A DNA stretch of 39,898 nt from the IMG/VR virus record IMGVR_UViG_3300025674_006908, positions 1 to 39,898 of that record. One strand, 5' to 3'. Of the stretch, positions 32,988 through 39,730 are shown one piece after another (positions within the stretch are counted from its first letter, which is position 1; each line of letters begins with the position of its first letter). This DNA comes from a virus. The position numbers and the translations under genes are program-made. The notes under the pieces are model-generated. The model did no database searches and was not told the origin of the DNA. It saw only the letters and a list, made by a program, of their open reading frames with translations.

Positions 32988-34318
32988 TACAAGAATATCA
33001 AACACAGAATACACTCAATCCAAAACTATGGGATGGTGACCAATTAAAACCTGGTCTTCGTCTCAAACTACTAAAAATTGCAAAATATTTTTATGAGTTT
33101 TTAGGAATTGATGCTCCCGTAAAAGGAATAATTCTTACGGGTAGTAGTGTAAACTACAATTGGACTGAAAATTCTGATATCGATTTGCATATCTTAATCA
33201 ATTATAAAGATATTAATGATAGCATACCATTAGTTAGAGACTATATGATGGCAAAGAAAAGTATTTGGAATAATACTTATCCTTTAAAGTATAAAGGTAT
33301 GCCGATTGAATTGTATGCTCAAGATGAAAATGAACCTCATGCATCTACTGGAGTATATTGTTTAATGCGTGATAAATGGCTTAAAGTTCCAGACCCAGAA
33401 CAAGTATCAATTGATGATGAAGAAATCAATAAAAAAGCAAACCCATATAAATACGAAATAGATCATTTGTCTTATGAAGATCCTCAACTATTAATGAAGG
33501 TTAATTCAATCAAACGTAGATTGAAACAAATGAGACAAACCGGATTAGAAGCTGCGGGTGAATATTCAGTAGAAAACTTAGCATTTAAAGAATTAAGAAA
33601 TACTGGTTATTTAGAAAAATTAGCAGCGATGGCTAAAGACTATACATACCAAACATTAGATTTGGGAGAAACATATGCAGATAGTGGTATAGGTAAATGG
33701 TTCGGCAAAGGAAAAGAAGGAGGTGTTGGCGGCGGCGGTTGGGATCGTTATGATGCTCAAGGAAACCGTGTTGGCAAATGTGGAGATGCTAAAGAAGGAG
33801 ATCCATATTCTGCTTGTTTGTCTAAAGGAAAAGCAGAAAAGCTAGGAAAAGACGGCCGAGCTAAATTCGTACGTAGAAAACGAGATGCACAACGTAAGGC
33901 AGGCGACTCTAAAAAAGGCAGAGAACGTAAAAAAGGACAAAAGCCAACAAAAGTAAAGACAGAAAACTTTGCTGATGGGAAGAACCCAGGACGCAAAGGA
34001 TTATCCAAAAGATTCGGAATCAGTCAAACAATGTCAATTGCAGATTTGGAACGAATAGCAAAAAATTCTACAGGTGAAAAACGTAGAATGGCTCAATGGA
34101 ATTTGAATATGAAACGTGGAAGAATGAAGAAAGAAGAATTAGAAGAACAACTTAATTTATTCTTAGAAAAAAATGTACCAAATGATCCAAGCAAATGGTC
34201 ATATGCAAAAGCACAAGCAAAAAAGAAATATGATGTGTATCCATCGTTATATGCAAATGCTTGGGCAAGCAATAAATACAAAGAGCTTGGTGGTACATGG
34301 AGGAAATCAAAGAAATGA
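32984..34318 (+). CDS. Nucleotidyltransferase-like protein fused to phage modular domains
   Basis: A 444-residue multi-module protein. Residues about 24-130 are a Pol-beta-type nucleotidyltransferase domain: ILTGSSVNYNWTENSDIDLH (50-69, with G53-S54 and D65-x-D67) and a third acid in IELYAQD (E109). Residues about 238-325 form a basic DUF5872-like module (WDRYDAQGNRVGKCGDAKEG..., KFVRRKRDAQRKAG). About 334-380 (RKGLSKRFGISQTMSIADL...) is a third small module, and 398-440 ends in a DPSKWSYAKAQ/YPSLYANAWASNKY unit seen in many phage proteins. Such a tandem arrangement is unusual. The basic modules suggest nucleic acid contact or packaging. Confidence 0.72.
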   Translation: MIQEYQTQNTLNPKLWDGDQLKPGLRLKLLKIAKYFYEFLGIDAPVKGIILTGSSVNYNWTENSDIDLHILINYKDINDSIPLVRDYMMAKKSIWNNTYPLKYKGMPIELYAQDENEPHASTGVYCLMRDKWLKVPDPEQVSIDDEEINKKANPYKYEIDHLSYEDPQLLMKVNSIKRRLKQMRQTGLEAAGEYSVENLAFKELRNTGYLEKLAAMAKDYTYQTLDLGETYADSGIGKWFGKGKEGGVGGGGWDRYDAQGNRVGKCGDAKEGDPYSACLSKGKAEKLGKDGRAKFVRRKRDAQRKAGDSKKGRERKKGQKPTKVKTENFADGKNPGRKGLSKRFGISQTMSIADLERIAKNSTGEKRRMAQWNLNMKRGRMKKEELEEQLNLFLEKNVPNDPSKWSYAKAQAKKKYDVYPSLYANAWASNKYKELGGTWRKSKK

Positions 34319-34734
34319 AACTAAAACATTTAGCATTAGAAGCCAAAACAAAATGTCCTGCACCAACTCAAGACATTGCACTCAACTTGAAGAACAGACA
34401 GACTGCAATTGATGAATATGGGTATGGTCCTGCTGATCCATCTCAAAAGAATGAAAAGTTCTGGCAGAAGAAACAGGATATGTGGAACACTGATTCTGCA
34501 GACGAATTAAAAAATATGATTTGTGGCACATGTGCTGCATTTGACATAACAAACAAAACATTGGATTGTATTAGTAAAGGCATCGGAGGTGAGGAAGCAA
34601 ATGACCCATATGATGTTATCGATGCAGGAAAATTAGGTTATTGCAGATTTCTTAAATTTAAGTGCGCCTCTAAAAGAACTTGCGATGCTTGGGTATCTGG
34701 AGGACCAATAAAAAAGGAAAAGAATGAAAAGTAA
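34315..34734 (+). CDS. Cysteine-rich small protein with MKLK-type leader
   Basis: A 139-residue protein from the ATG at 34315, which overlaps the upstream stop (ATGA). An in-frame ATG at 34297 lies within the upstream gene and is less likely. The leader MKLKHLALEAKTK is followed by a body with regularly spaced cysteines (CGTCAAFD, DCIS, GYCRFLKFKCAS, RTCDAW). Such spacing suggests a metal or Fe-S site; no named family is certain. It overlaps the next small gene by 11 nt. Confidence 0.72.
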   Translation: MKLKHLALEAKTKCPAPTQDIALNLKNRQTAIDEYGYGPADPSQKNEKFWQKKQDMWNTDSADELKNMICGTCAAFDITNKTLDCISKGIGGEEANDPYDVIDAGKLGYCRFLKFKCASKRTCDAWVSGGPIKKEKNEK

Positions 34735-34888
34735 AGGTTTAGGTGATGACATTGCAAAGATTACGTCTGCAACACGTTTAGACAAGTTAGCAGAACGTAT
34801 CAATGAAATCATTACTGGCGATAAAGACTGCGGATGCAGCAAGAGACAAGATAAATTGAATAAGATATTTCCATATAAGGATAAATGA
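34724..34888 (+). CDS. 54-residue small protein with CGC motif
   Basis: The start at 34724 has AAGGA upstream within the preceding gene; the stop overlaps the next start region (ATGATG at 34885-34890). The product has an amphipathic KITSATRLDKLAERINEII helix, a DCGCSKRQDKLN segment and a final FPYKDK. Proteins with this C-x-C...R...LN..FPY pattern are common small phage products; one metal-binding cysteine pair is likely. Good start signal and coupling argue for a real gene. Confidence 0.68.
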   Translation: MKSKGLGDDIAKITSATRLDKLAERINEIITGDKDCGCSKRQDKLNKIFPYKDK

Positions 34889-35484
34889 TGAGCAAGAAAA
34901 AATTACAAGAAGGATTTGGAATAGGAGAACTTCCTTCATCTAAACTAATGAAGATGAAAGTGGGACTTAAGGATCTTATGCCAGAAGGCGATGGTTACCA
35001 ACCAGTACCAGGCAAAGTATATGACAATCCATATGCAATGGCATTCAAACCAGTTGATCATGATGACACTAAAGGAATGGGTTTGACTCATTCTTATACT
35101 ACTGATTATGATCATGAAGGCAAAATGGCACGTACGCAGCTCGAGCGTTGCATTGACACGTCAAAAATGCTTCGTGGTATGATTGATGAAAAAGCTGAAT
35201 TGCCGGCCTGGGTGCAAGCCAAACTGACTAAAGCAGCAGACTATTTGCAATCAGTACATAATTATATGGATGGTCAAGATGGTTTAGCTGATGATGGCCT
35301 GTTTCGAAAAAAAGAATTGATTGATGCTATCCGTACGGATTTAGATGAAAAGATTAAAAAAGTAGAAGATGGCTGGGCAGTATATCCAAGTGCAGGAGGA
35401 AAACGTTTAGGTACGCATCCTACAAAGAAAGCAGCTTTAAAACAATTGGCAGCTATTGAGATCAGCAAGCAATCAAAGGGATGA
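34885..35484 (+). CDS. Phage structural-type protein with short cleavable-looking leader
   Basis: A 199-residue protein beginning MMSKKKLQEGFGIGEL; the second Met (34888) is an alternative start. Residues about 74-130 (DHEGKMARTQLERCIDTSKM...LPAWVQAKLTKAADYLQSVH) match a helical segment common in virion-associated proteins of T4-like marine phages. The C-terminal GWAVYPSAGGKRLGTHPTKK unit is a recurring phage module. Position among virion-type genes supports a structural or accessory role. It overlaps the next gene by ATGA. Confidence 0.7.
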   Translation: MMSKKKLQEGFGIGELPSSKLMKMKVGLKDLMPEGDGYQPVPGKVYDNPYAMAFKPVDHDDTKGMGLTHSYTTDYDHEGKMARTQLERCIDTSKMLRGMIDEKAELPAWVQAKLTKAADYLQSVHNYMDGQDGLADDGLFRKKELIDAIRTDLDEKIKKVEDGWAVYPSAGGKRLGTHPTKKAALKQLAAIEISKQSKG

Positions 35485-35666
35485 AACTCAAAGAATTGAT
35501 ATATGGGTATCCAGAGTCTGGTGTTGTGAATAAAACAACCAAACAAGATTTTGACCGAGTACAATTCTACAAAGAATATTATGATAATCTAACTCCATCT
35601 GAATTTGATGTATATCAAAAAGATGAATTCATCATAATTAAAGTAAAGCCCAGAAAAGATGATTAA
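35481..35666 (+). CDS. Small protein of unknown function with MKLKEL start
   Basis: A 61-residue charged soluble protein (MKLKELIYGYPESGVV...). The start resembles the leader of several nearby virion-type proteins but lacks the clear (L/I)xE site. It is coupled to both neighbours (ATGA upstream, 8-nt overlap downstream). Function unknown. Confidence 0.7.
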   Translation: MKLKELIYGYPESGVVNKTTKQDFDRVQFYKEYYDNLTPSEFDVYQKDEFIIIKVKPRKDD

Positions 35667-36450
35667 ACTCAAAACTATATTGTTTGAACAATCACAATCT
35701 ATCCCAGAGACTATAGAACAAATTTGGGACGGAATTGTGTTGCCGTACGGGGTTCGCGATACTGTTTCTAATGGAGTAGTTCGTCAAATACAAACAGCAT
35801 TAGTTAAGAAGCTTGAACAAATGGGCAAGCCAACATTTAAACCAAATGGCTCATTCGGCACAACTACAGCAAATGGTATTGCAACAGTAATGGGCATTAA
35901 ATTGTCTAATCCGAAAACTCTTACAATTGGTCCAAATACGTTAACTGCATTGGGATTCGAACGACCCGACAGCGTAACAGATGAAGTTTTAATTATAGCT
36001 GCGGTATTAGCTGGTGAAGCTAAAATTACGGACGAAACGGCTATTCGTTCTGTCGGTAACGCAATAATTAATAGATCAATTGCAAAAAATAAAACAATAC
36101 TGCAAACAGTAACGGGTAAGGAAGCCGGCGGAGCTTATACATTCTCAGTATGGTATGATGCACCGCGTGGAGAATCATTAATTAACCGTGTTAAGCAATT
36201 TATTAAAGAACGTAATTTTAAAGGAAATACATCATTACCATACTGGAACAATGTGATTAAAATTGCTAAACAAGTTGTATCACGAACATTAAAAGATAAT
36301 ACAAATGGATCAACTCATTACTTTACTGGTGCAAGACCATATTGGGCAGATACAAAGAAAAATCCTAAATACAAAGTATTAGCATCTATTGGTGGTCATG
36401 AATTTGGAATAACTGGTACGGGGTGGGATACTGCACCAGTAAAAAGATAA
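35659..36450 (+). CDS. SleB-like cell wall hydrolase with peptidoglycan-binding-like domain
   Basis: A 263-residue protein. A short leader MIKLKTILFEQ is followed by a peptidoglycan-binding-like repeat (about 40-98: VRQIQTALVKKLEQMGK...SFGTTTANGIATVMG). A SleB/CwlJ-type hydrolase domain then contains VLAGEAKITDETAIRSVGN (117-135; E120 is the likely catalytic Glu) and a late GSTHYFTGARPYW loop. It probably cleaves peptidoglycan as a virion-borne or late lytic enzyme. The leader fits packaging into the head or tail, but this is inference. A promoter directly follows its stop. Confidence 0.82.
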   Translation: MIKLKTILFEQSQSIPETIEQIWDGIVLPYGVRDTVSNGVVRQIQTALVKKLEQMGKPTFKPNGSFGTTTANGIATVMGIKLSNPKTLTIGPNTLTALGFERPDSVTDEVLIIAAVLAGEAKITDETAIRSVGNAIINRSIAKNKTILQTVTGKEAGGAYTFSVWYDAPRGESLINRVKQFIKERNFKGNTSLPYWNNVIKIAKQVVSRTLKDNTNGSTHYFTGARPYWADTKKNPKYKVLASIGGHEFGITGTGWDTAPVKR

Positions 36451-36480
36451 TTTGGATCTTTCTACATAATTTAGTATAAT
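36451..36480 (+). promoter_or_regulatory. Phage promoter, -35 TTTGGA / -10 TATAAT, leaderless
   Basis: TTTGGA (36451-36456), 18 nt, TATAAT (36475-36480), AAAGT, ATG at 36486. The -35 region (TTTGGATCTTTC) is nearly the same as at 9039 (TTTGGATATTTC). It starts right after the hydrolase stop. Confidence 0.78.
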
Positions 36481-36485
36481 AAAGT

Positions 36486-36689
36486 ATGATAACGGGGTTT
36501 GGAATGTATGTAAATCATTTAGATAAATTTCTCAAAGTTGTGTTTAGCAATACAGAGGTTTGGCAATGGCCCACATCATGGTCAGAACTTGATAAACTTA
36601 AGTTTATTGATGAAGCATTAGAATATTTAGAAAAACAAGAAATGTACGAAGAATGCAAAAAGTTATATGAGCTCAAAAAGACGATCTAA
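36486..36689 (+). CDS. Small protein of unknown function
   Basis: A 67-residue helical protein, aromatic-rich at the N-terminus and ending in a KKLYELKKTI helix. It is the first gene after a leaderless promoter and overlaps the ClpS-like gene by 23 nt, so the two are presumably co-translated. No family recognised. Confidence 0.72.
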   Translation: MITGFGMYVNHLDKFLKVVFSNTEVWQWPTSWSELDKLKFIDEALEYLEKQEMYEECKKLYELKKTI

Positions 36690-36921
36690 GTATCAATTGG
36701 TTTTAAAAAATGATGACAAGAATTCATTTCAACACGTAATTACTTGCTTAATGGAAATTTGTAATCATAACTATTATCAGGCAGGTCAATGTGCAAACAT
36801 AGTTCATAATAATGGACAATGTTGTGTGTATGTTGGGTGGAAAGATGAAGTAGAAGAAGTATATGAGTTGATGCAGGCAGAAGGGTTGAAATTAGAACTT
36901 GTAAAGCATACGAGTCGTTAA
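36667..36921 (+). CDS. ClpS-like protease adaptor
   Basis: An 84-residue protein with the ClpS fold signature: LVLKNDDKNSFQHVITCLME (11-30) and QCANIVHNNGQCCVYVG (41-57). The residues that hold the N-degron amino group in bacterial ClpS are conserved (N15, D16 and H47). F21 aligns with the E. coli gatekeeper Met40. The HVI..L, QA..C..IVH and GQC patterns are closest to Bacteroidota-type ClpS as I know it. It likely directs N-degron substrates to, or away from, host ClpAP. The N-terminal extension that triggers delivery to ClpA is very short here (about 8 residues), so it could act as an inhibitor. Confidence 0.75.
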   Translation: MSSKRRSKYQLVLKNDDKNSFQHVITCLMEICNHNYYQAGQCANIVHNNGQCCVYVGWKDEVEEVYELMQAEGLKLELVKHTSR

Positions 36922-36978
36922 TGGTATTCTGAGTCATATGTTTTGTAAAAATACAAGAGACGTAGGATTTGAATAAAG

Positions 36979-37158
36979 ATGTTTAAAGTTATAGCAAATA
37001 TTAGAATAGGGTTGCTTCATGCAACATTTCATCGCAATATGAGACGTGCAACAGCTGCACGAAAGACTCAAGATATTGCAAAATTCAAACGTTATATATA
37101 TGCAGCAGAAGATGCATGGAGAAAATTAGTTTTAATCAAAGAAAAATACAAATTATAA
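36979..37158 (+). CDS. 59-residue basic small protein
   Basis: ATG at 36979, stop at 37158, three nt before the next gene. The product is strongly basic and helical (NMRRATAARKTQDIAKFKRY...). Short, Lys/Arg-rich helices of this kind may bind nucleic acid or other proteins. It fills the 240-nt space between the ClpS-like gene and the next ORF. Upstream, 36922-36978 holds no clear element. Confidence 0.58.
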   Translation: MFKVIANIRIGLLHATFHRNMRRATAARKTQDIAKFKRYIYAAEDAWRKLVLIKEKYKL

Positions 37159-37161
37159 GTT

Positions 37162-37545
37162 ATGGGAAAACGAGGATACCAAGGCGAATCGCCAAAAGAC
37201 AGAGCAACCAATATCATGGATAAGTTTATCCAACGATCAGATCGTAAAGCTGCTCAGCAAGAAATAAAACCATTAAGACGAAAAGACCCAAATATTCCAA
37301 TGGAATTGTGGCCATTGAAAGACCAAATTGAATATTGGGATAACCGTACGCCAGAACAAATATTTCGTTATAAATACACATACTCTTCTTGGTATAATGA
37401 AGTATTAGACAAATCTGGTATGTACCCAATCACATTCAGAGACTGTGTAGCTAAGCACAAGAGTAGATTGCAAGAATTATTCAATCAATGTACTTCTACT
37501 AGAGAAGCAGTTTCAACATTGCAAAAGGAGAATATTATTCACTAA
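37162..37545 (+). CDS. Basic protein of unknown function
   Basis: A 127-residue soluble basic protein with no recognised domain (LRRKDPNIPMELWPLKDQIEYW, EQIFRYKYTYSSWYNEVL). Its stop overlaps the HNH endonuclease start (TAATG at 37543-37547). It may work with that nuclease, but only position supports this. Confidence 0.7.
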   Translation: MGKRGYQGESPKDRATNIMDKFIQRSDRKAAQQEIKPLRRKDPNIPMELWPLKDQIEYWDNRTPEQIFRYKYTYSSWYNEVLDKSGMYPITFRDCVAKHKSRLQELFNQCTSTREAVSTLQKENIIH

Positions 37546-38105
37546 TGTGTGCAGATAAGTCACAATACAAGTATGTATATGGCAGAGGCCGTTCTGCATT
37601 TAATCTGTCGGAGTCTGATGTACGTTATGCAATAGACAATACAAAGTCTAATGCTGAAGCAGCTCGTTTCATGAAAGTGTCATTCACTACATGGAAAAAG
37701 TATGCTAAAATGTATACAGATGCAGAGACGGGAAAGACTCTATATGATATGCATACTAATATTGCCGGTGTCGGAATATCTAAACGAGCACCTAGAGCAT
37801 CAGCTGGACCGTATCAAATTGATGAAATTCTACAAGGAAAATATCCAAAATATCCTGCATGGAAACTTCGTAACAGACTGTTAGCATTAGGTATTATGGA
37901 AGAGGAATGTAATAGTTGCGGGTATAGTGAACATAGAATCACAGATGACACAGTGCCTGTATTGTTAGATCACATCAATGGTGATAACACAGATCATCGT
38001 TTAGAAAATTTACAGTTGCTTTGTCTAAATTGTTATTATCAACAAGTAGGAAATCCATTCAAGCAAAAATCTCCTAGGTTTTGGAATTACAATGATTTAG
38101 ATTAA
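37545..38105 (+). CDS. Free-standing HNH endonuclease
   Basis: A 186-residue HNH nuclease. The N-terminal half (about 20-70) is helix-turn-helix-like (VRYAIDNTKSNAEAARFMKVSFTTW), typical of DNA recognition in phage HNH homing enzymes. The HNH core is in the C-terminal part: C122-x2-C125, LLDHINGDNTDHRLENLQLLC (about 140-160, with H143) and C160-x2-C163. No intron or split gene surrounds it, so it is free-standing. Confidence 0.88.
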   Translation: MCADKSQYKYVYGRGRSAFNLSESDVRYAIDNTKSNAEAARFMKVSFTTWKKYAKMYTDAETGKTLYDMHTNIAGVGISKRAPRASAGPYQIDEILQGKYPKYPAWKLRNRLLALGIMEEECNSCGYSEHRITDDTVPVLLDHINGDNTDHRLENLQLLCLNCYYQQVGNPFKQKSPRFWNYNDLD

Positions 38106-38162
38106 GTAAAGATTAATGAAAAAGTTAGTTACTTAATATTTATTTAAAATAAGGAGGTAACT

Positions 38163-38360
38163 ATGAAAGTTTTATTAGCAGTTACCACAATCTTTTTACT
38201 TGTAACAAGTTGCTCAACTACAAGATCTGTTAAGTTTTCTGGAACTAATTTTGACGGGTCAAATGTTACAGTATATCGTGATGCTGAATCAGGCGCAATG
38301 CTAAAACAAGTAATAGACGATGATTCTAAAAAGATTGTAGTAGTATACAAAAATCGTTAA
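38163..38360 (+). CDS. Small exported lipoprotein
   Basis: A 65-residue protein with a lipoprotein signal peptide: a basic start MKVLLAVTTIFLL, then lipobox VTSC with the acylated Cys at C17. The mature 49 residues are short and charged with no known domain. It has a strong Shine-Dalgarno (AAGGAGG), its own upstream AT-rich region and an intrinsic terminator, so it is an independent unit. Phage lipoproteins of this size can block receptors and exclude other phages. That role is inference. Confidence 0.82.
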   Translation: MKVLLAVTTIFLLVTSCSTTRSVKFSGTNFDGSNVTVYRDAESGAMLKQVIDDDSKKIVVVYKNR

Positions 38361-38364
38361 GATG

Positions 38365-38390
38365 AGAGAGGCTTCGGCCTCTTTCTTTTT
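38365..38390 (+). terminator. Intrinsic terminator after the lipoprotein gene
   Basis: A stem of 6 strong pairs, AGAGGC/GCCTCT (38367-38372 and 38377-38382), with a TTCG tetraloop and a possible two-pair extension outward, followed by the T-rich TTTCTTTTT (38382-38390). It is the clearest terminator in the window and isolates the lipoprotein gene from the next one. Confidence 0.9.
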
Positions 38391-38407
38391 GTTCAATATT
38401 TATTAAT

Positions 38408-39178
38408 ATGATATCATTGAAAACATTAATTTTAGAAGGCCGATATGATTCTTTAGTTAGACAACTAAGTAATCAATTGCTTGCGGTAATAAAAGACAGT
38501 TATGCAGCTGTATCAAATGAAGCTGGCGAATTTGCTGGTAAAAAGATATATTTCAAACAAGGAGAATCTGTACCAGAAATACAAGGCGATGATTATTATG
38601 ATGTATATTTCGAAGAAGTTGAAAATGAAACCATTCCTTTAGATTTTTATTTAGCACTTAGAATACAATGGGTAGAAGGATTGGATGATTATAGAAGAGG
38701 CGGCGATGTATATAATGATCAAAAGCAAGATTCATCAGAATCAAAAGTTCCATACATGGAAATTAGATTTGAATTAGATCCGACAGATGTTCCTAAAATT
38801 TATAGTAGCATTGCAATGGATATGCGAGATACACTTCGACATGAAATAGAACATTTAACTCAAGCAGGTTGGAATGTTAAGAGTTCAAAATATATTCCAT
38901 CAGATCAAGCATTGCGTCGCAAAATTGAATCTGGTAAATTACCTCCAGCTCGATATTTTACATTGCCGCAGGAAATACCAGCTATGATACAAGGAATGTA
39001 TCTGCAAGCAAAAAAATCAAGACAACCATTTTCTAAAATTGTTAATGACTATTTAGATCGTTTCATTGCAATAAAAGACGAAAATGGTAATTCATATATC
39101 ACTCCAGAAGACAAGGAACAAATTCTTGCAACGTGGAGAAAACACGTACCTAAATTGGGATTAAAGGTGAAATTATGA
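38408..39178 (+). CDS. HExxH metallopeptidase-like protein
   Basis: A 256-residue protein with a zincin motif RHEIEHLTQ (H145, E146, H149) and an upstream acidic, beta-containing region. The short leader MISLKTLILEGRYD matches the shared signature of this region with an I-L-E site at residue 10. The gene is preceded by AATATTTATTAAT and no Shine-Dalgarno. A virion-borne peptidase is likely (inference). Confidence 0.75.
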   Translation: MISLKTLILEGRYDSLVRQLSNQLLAVIKDSYAAVSNEAGEFAGKKIYFKQGESVPEIQGDDYYDVYFEEVENETIPLDFYLALRIQWVEGLDDYRRGGDVYNDQKQDSSESKVPYMEIRFELDPTDVPKIYSSIAMDMRDTLRHEIEHLTQAGWNVKSSKYIPSDQALRRKIESGKLPPARYFTLPQEIPAMIQGMYLQAKKSRQPFSKIVNDYLDRFIAIKDENGNSYITPEDKEQILATWRKHVPKLGLKVKL

Positions 39179-39729
39179 TTAAATTGAAAAGTTTATTAGA
39201 GTCAAAAGCGTTGATGTCAGAAGCAATGCAATATCATTATGATAATAAAATTAGTATCACCGAAAACATATTTCGTGTGCAAAGCGAAGCAAGTTTCAAT
39301 TTAATTGTTGAAGCACGTGAAATGTTTGATGCTGGCCATGCATGGTTTGAAGGACGTGATAAAGAACTTTTTGAAACTACTGATATAGGTAGATTTGCTA
39401 CATATGAAGGCAAACGTGTTCCGTTAGATCACCCAATGGAAATTCCACTCGATGAAGCAGAATACCAAGGCAAAAAAGTAAGTCTAGGAGAGCCAACCAA
39501 AGGTGGTCGTAAAAAGTATCAAGTATATGTTCGCAATAACAAAGGCAATGTAATTAAGATTTCATATGGTGATTCTGGAATGAAAGCAAATTGGAATGAC
39601 CCTGGAGCTAGAAAGTCATTTGCAGCTCGTCATAGATGTCATATGAAAAAGGACAGAACTAAAGCTGGTTATTGGGCTTGTCGAGCACATAAAGATTTCG
39701 GACATAACGTTTCAGGCAGATTCTGGTAA
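39175..39729 (+). CDS. Virion-type protein with basic RARH-C module
   Basis: A 184-residue protein. The leader MIKLKSLLESKALMSEA is followed by a helical segment and a C-terminal module, about 100-184 (GKKVSLGEPTKGGRKKYQVYV..., KSFAARHRCHMKKDRTKAGYWAC). I associate this module with virion-associated proteins of T4-like marine phages. It is coupled upstream by ATGA. Exact role unknown. Confidence 0.68.
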   Translation: MIKLKSLLESKALMSEAMQYHYDNKISITENIFRVQSEASFNLIVEAREMFDAGHAWFEGRDKELFETTDIGRFATYEGKRVPLDHPMEIPLDEAEYQGKKVSLGEPTKGGRKKYQVYVRNNKGNVIKISYGDSGMKANWNDPGARKSFAARHRCHMKKDRTKAGYWACRAHKDFGHNVSGRFW

Positions 39730-39730
39730 T

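Noticed and set aside
33757-34346. Minus-strand frames opposite the nucleotidyltransferase fusion gene
   Set aside because: They arise from Lys/Arg-rich codons of the + strand basic modules and have no recognisable domains.
37545-38105. HNH gene as part of an intron or split gene
   Set aside because: Both neighbours are complete and different proteins; no interrupted gene or intron-like sequence is visible.
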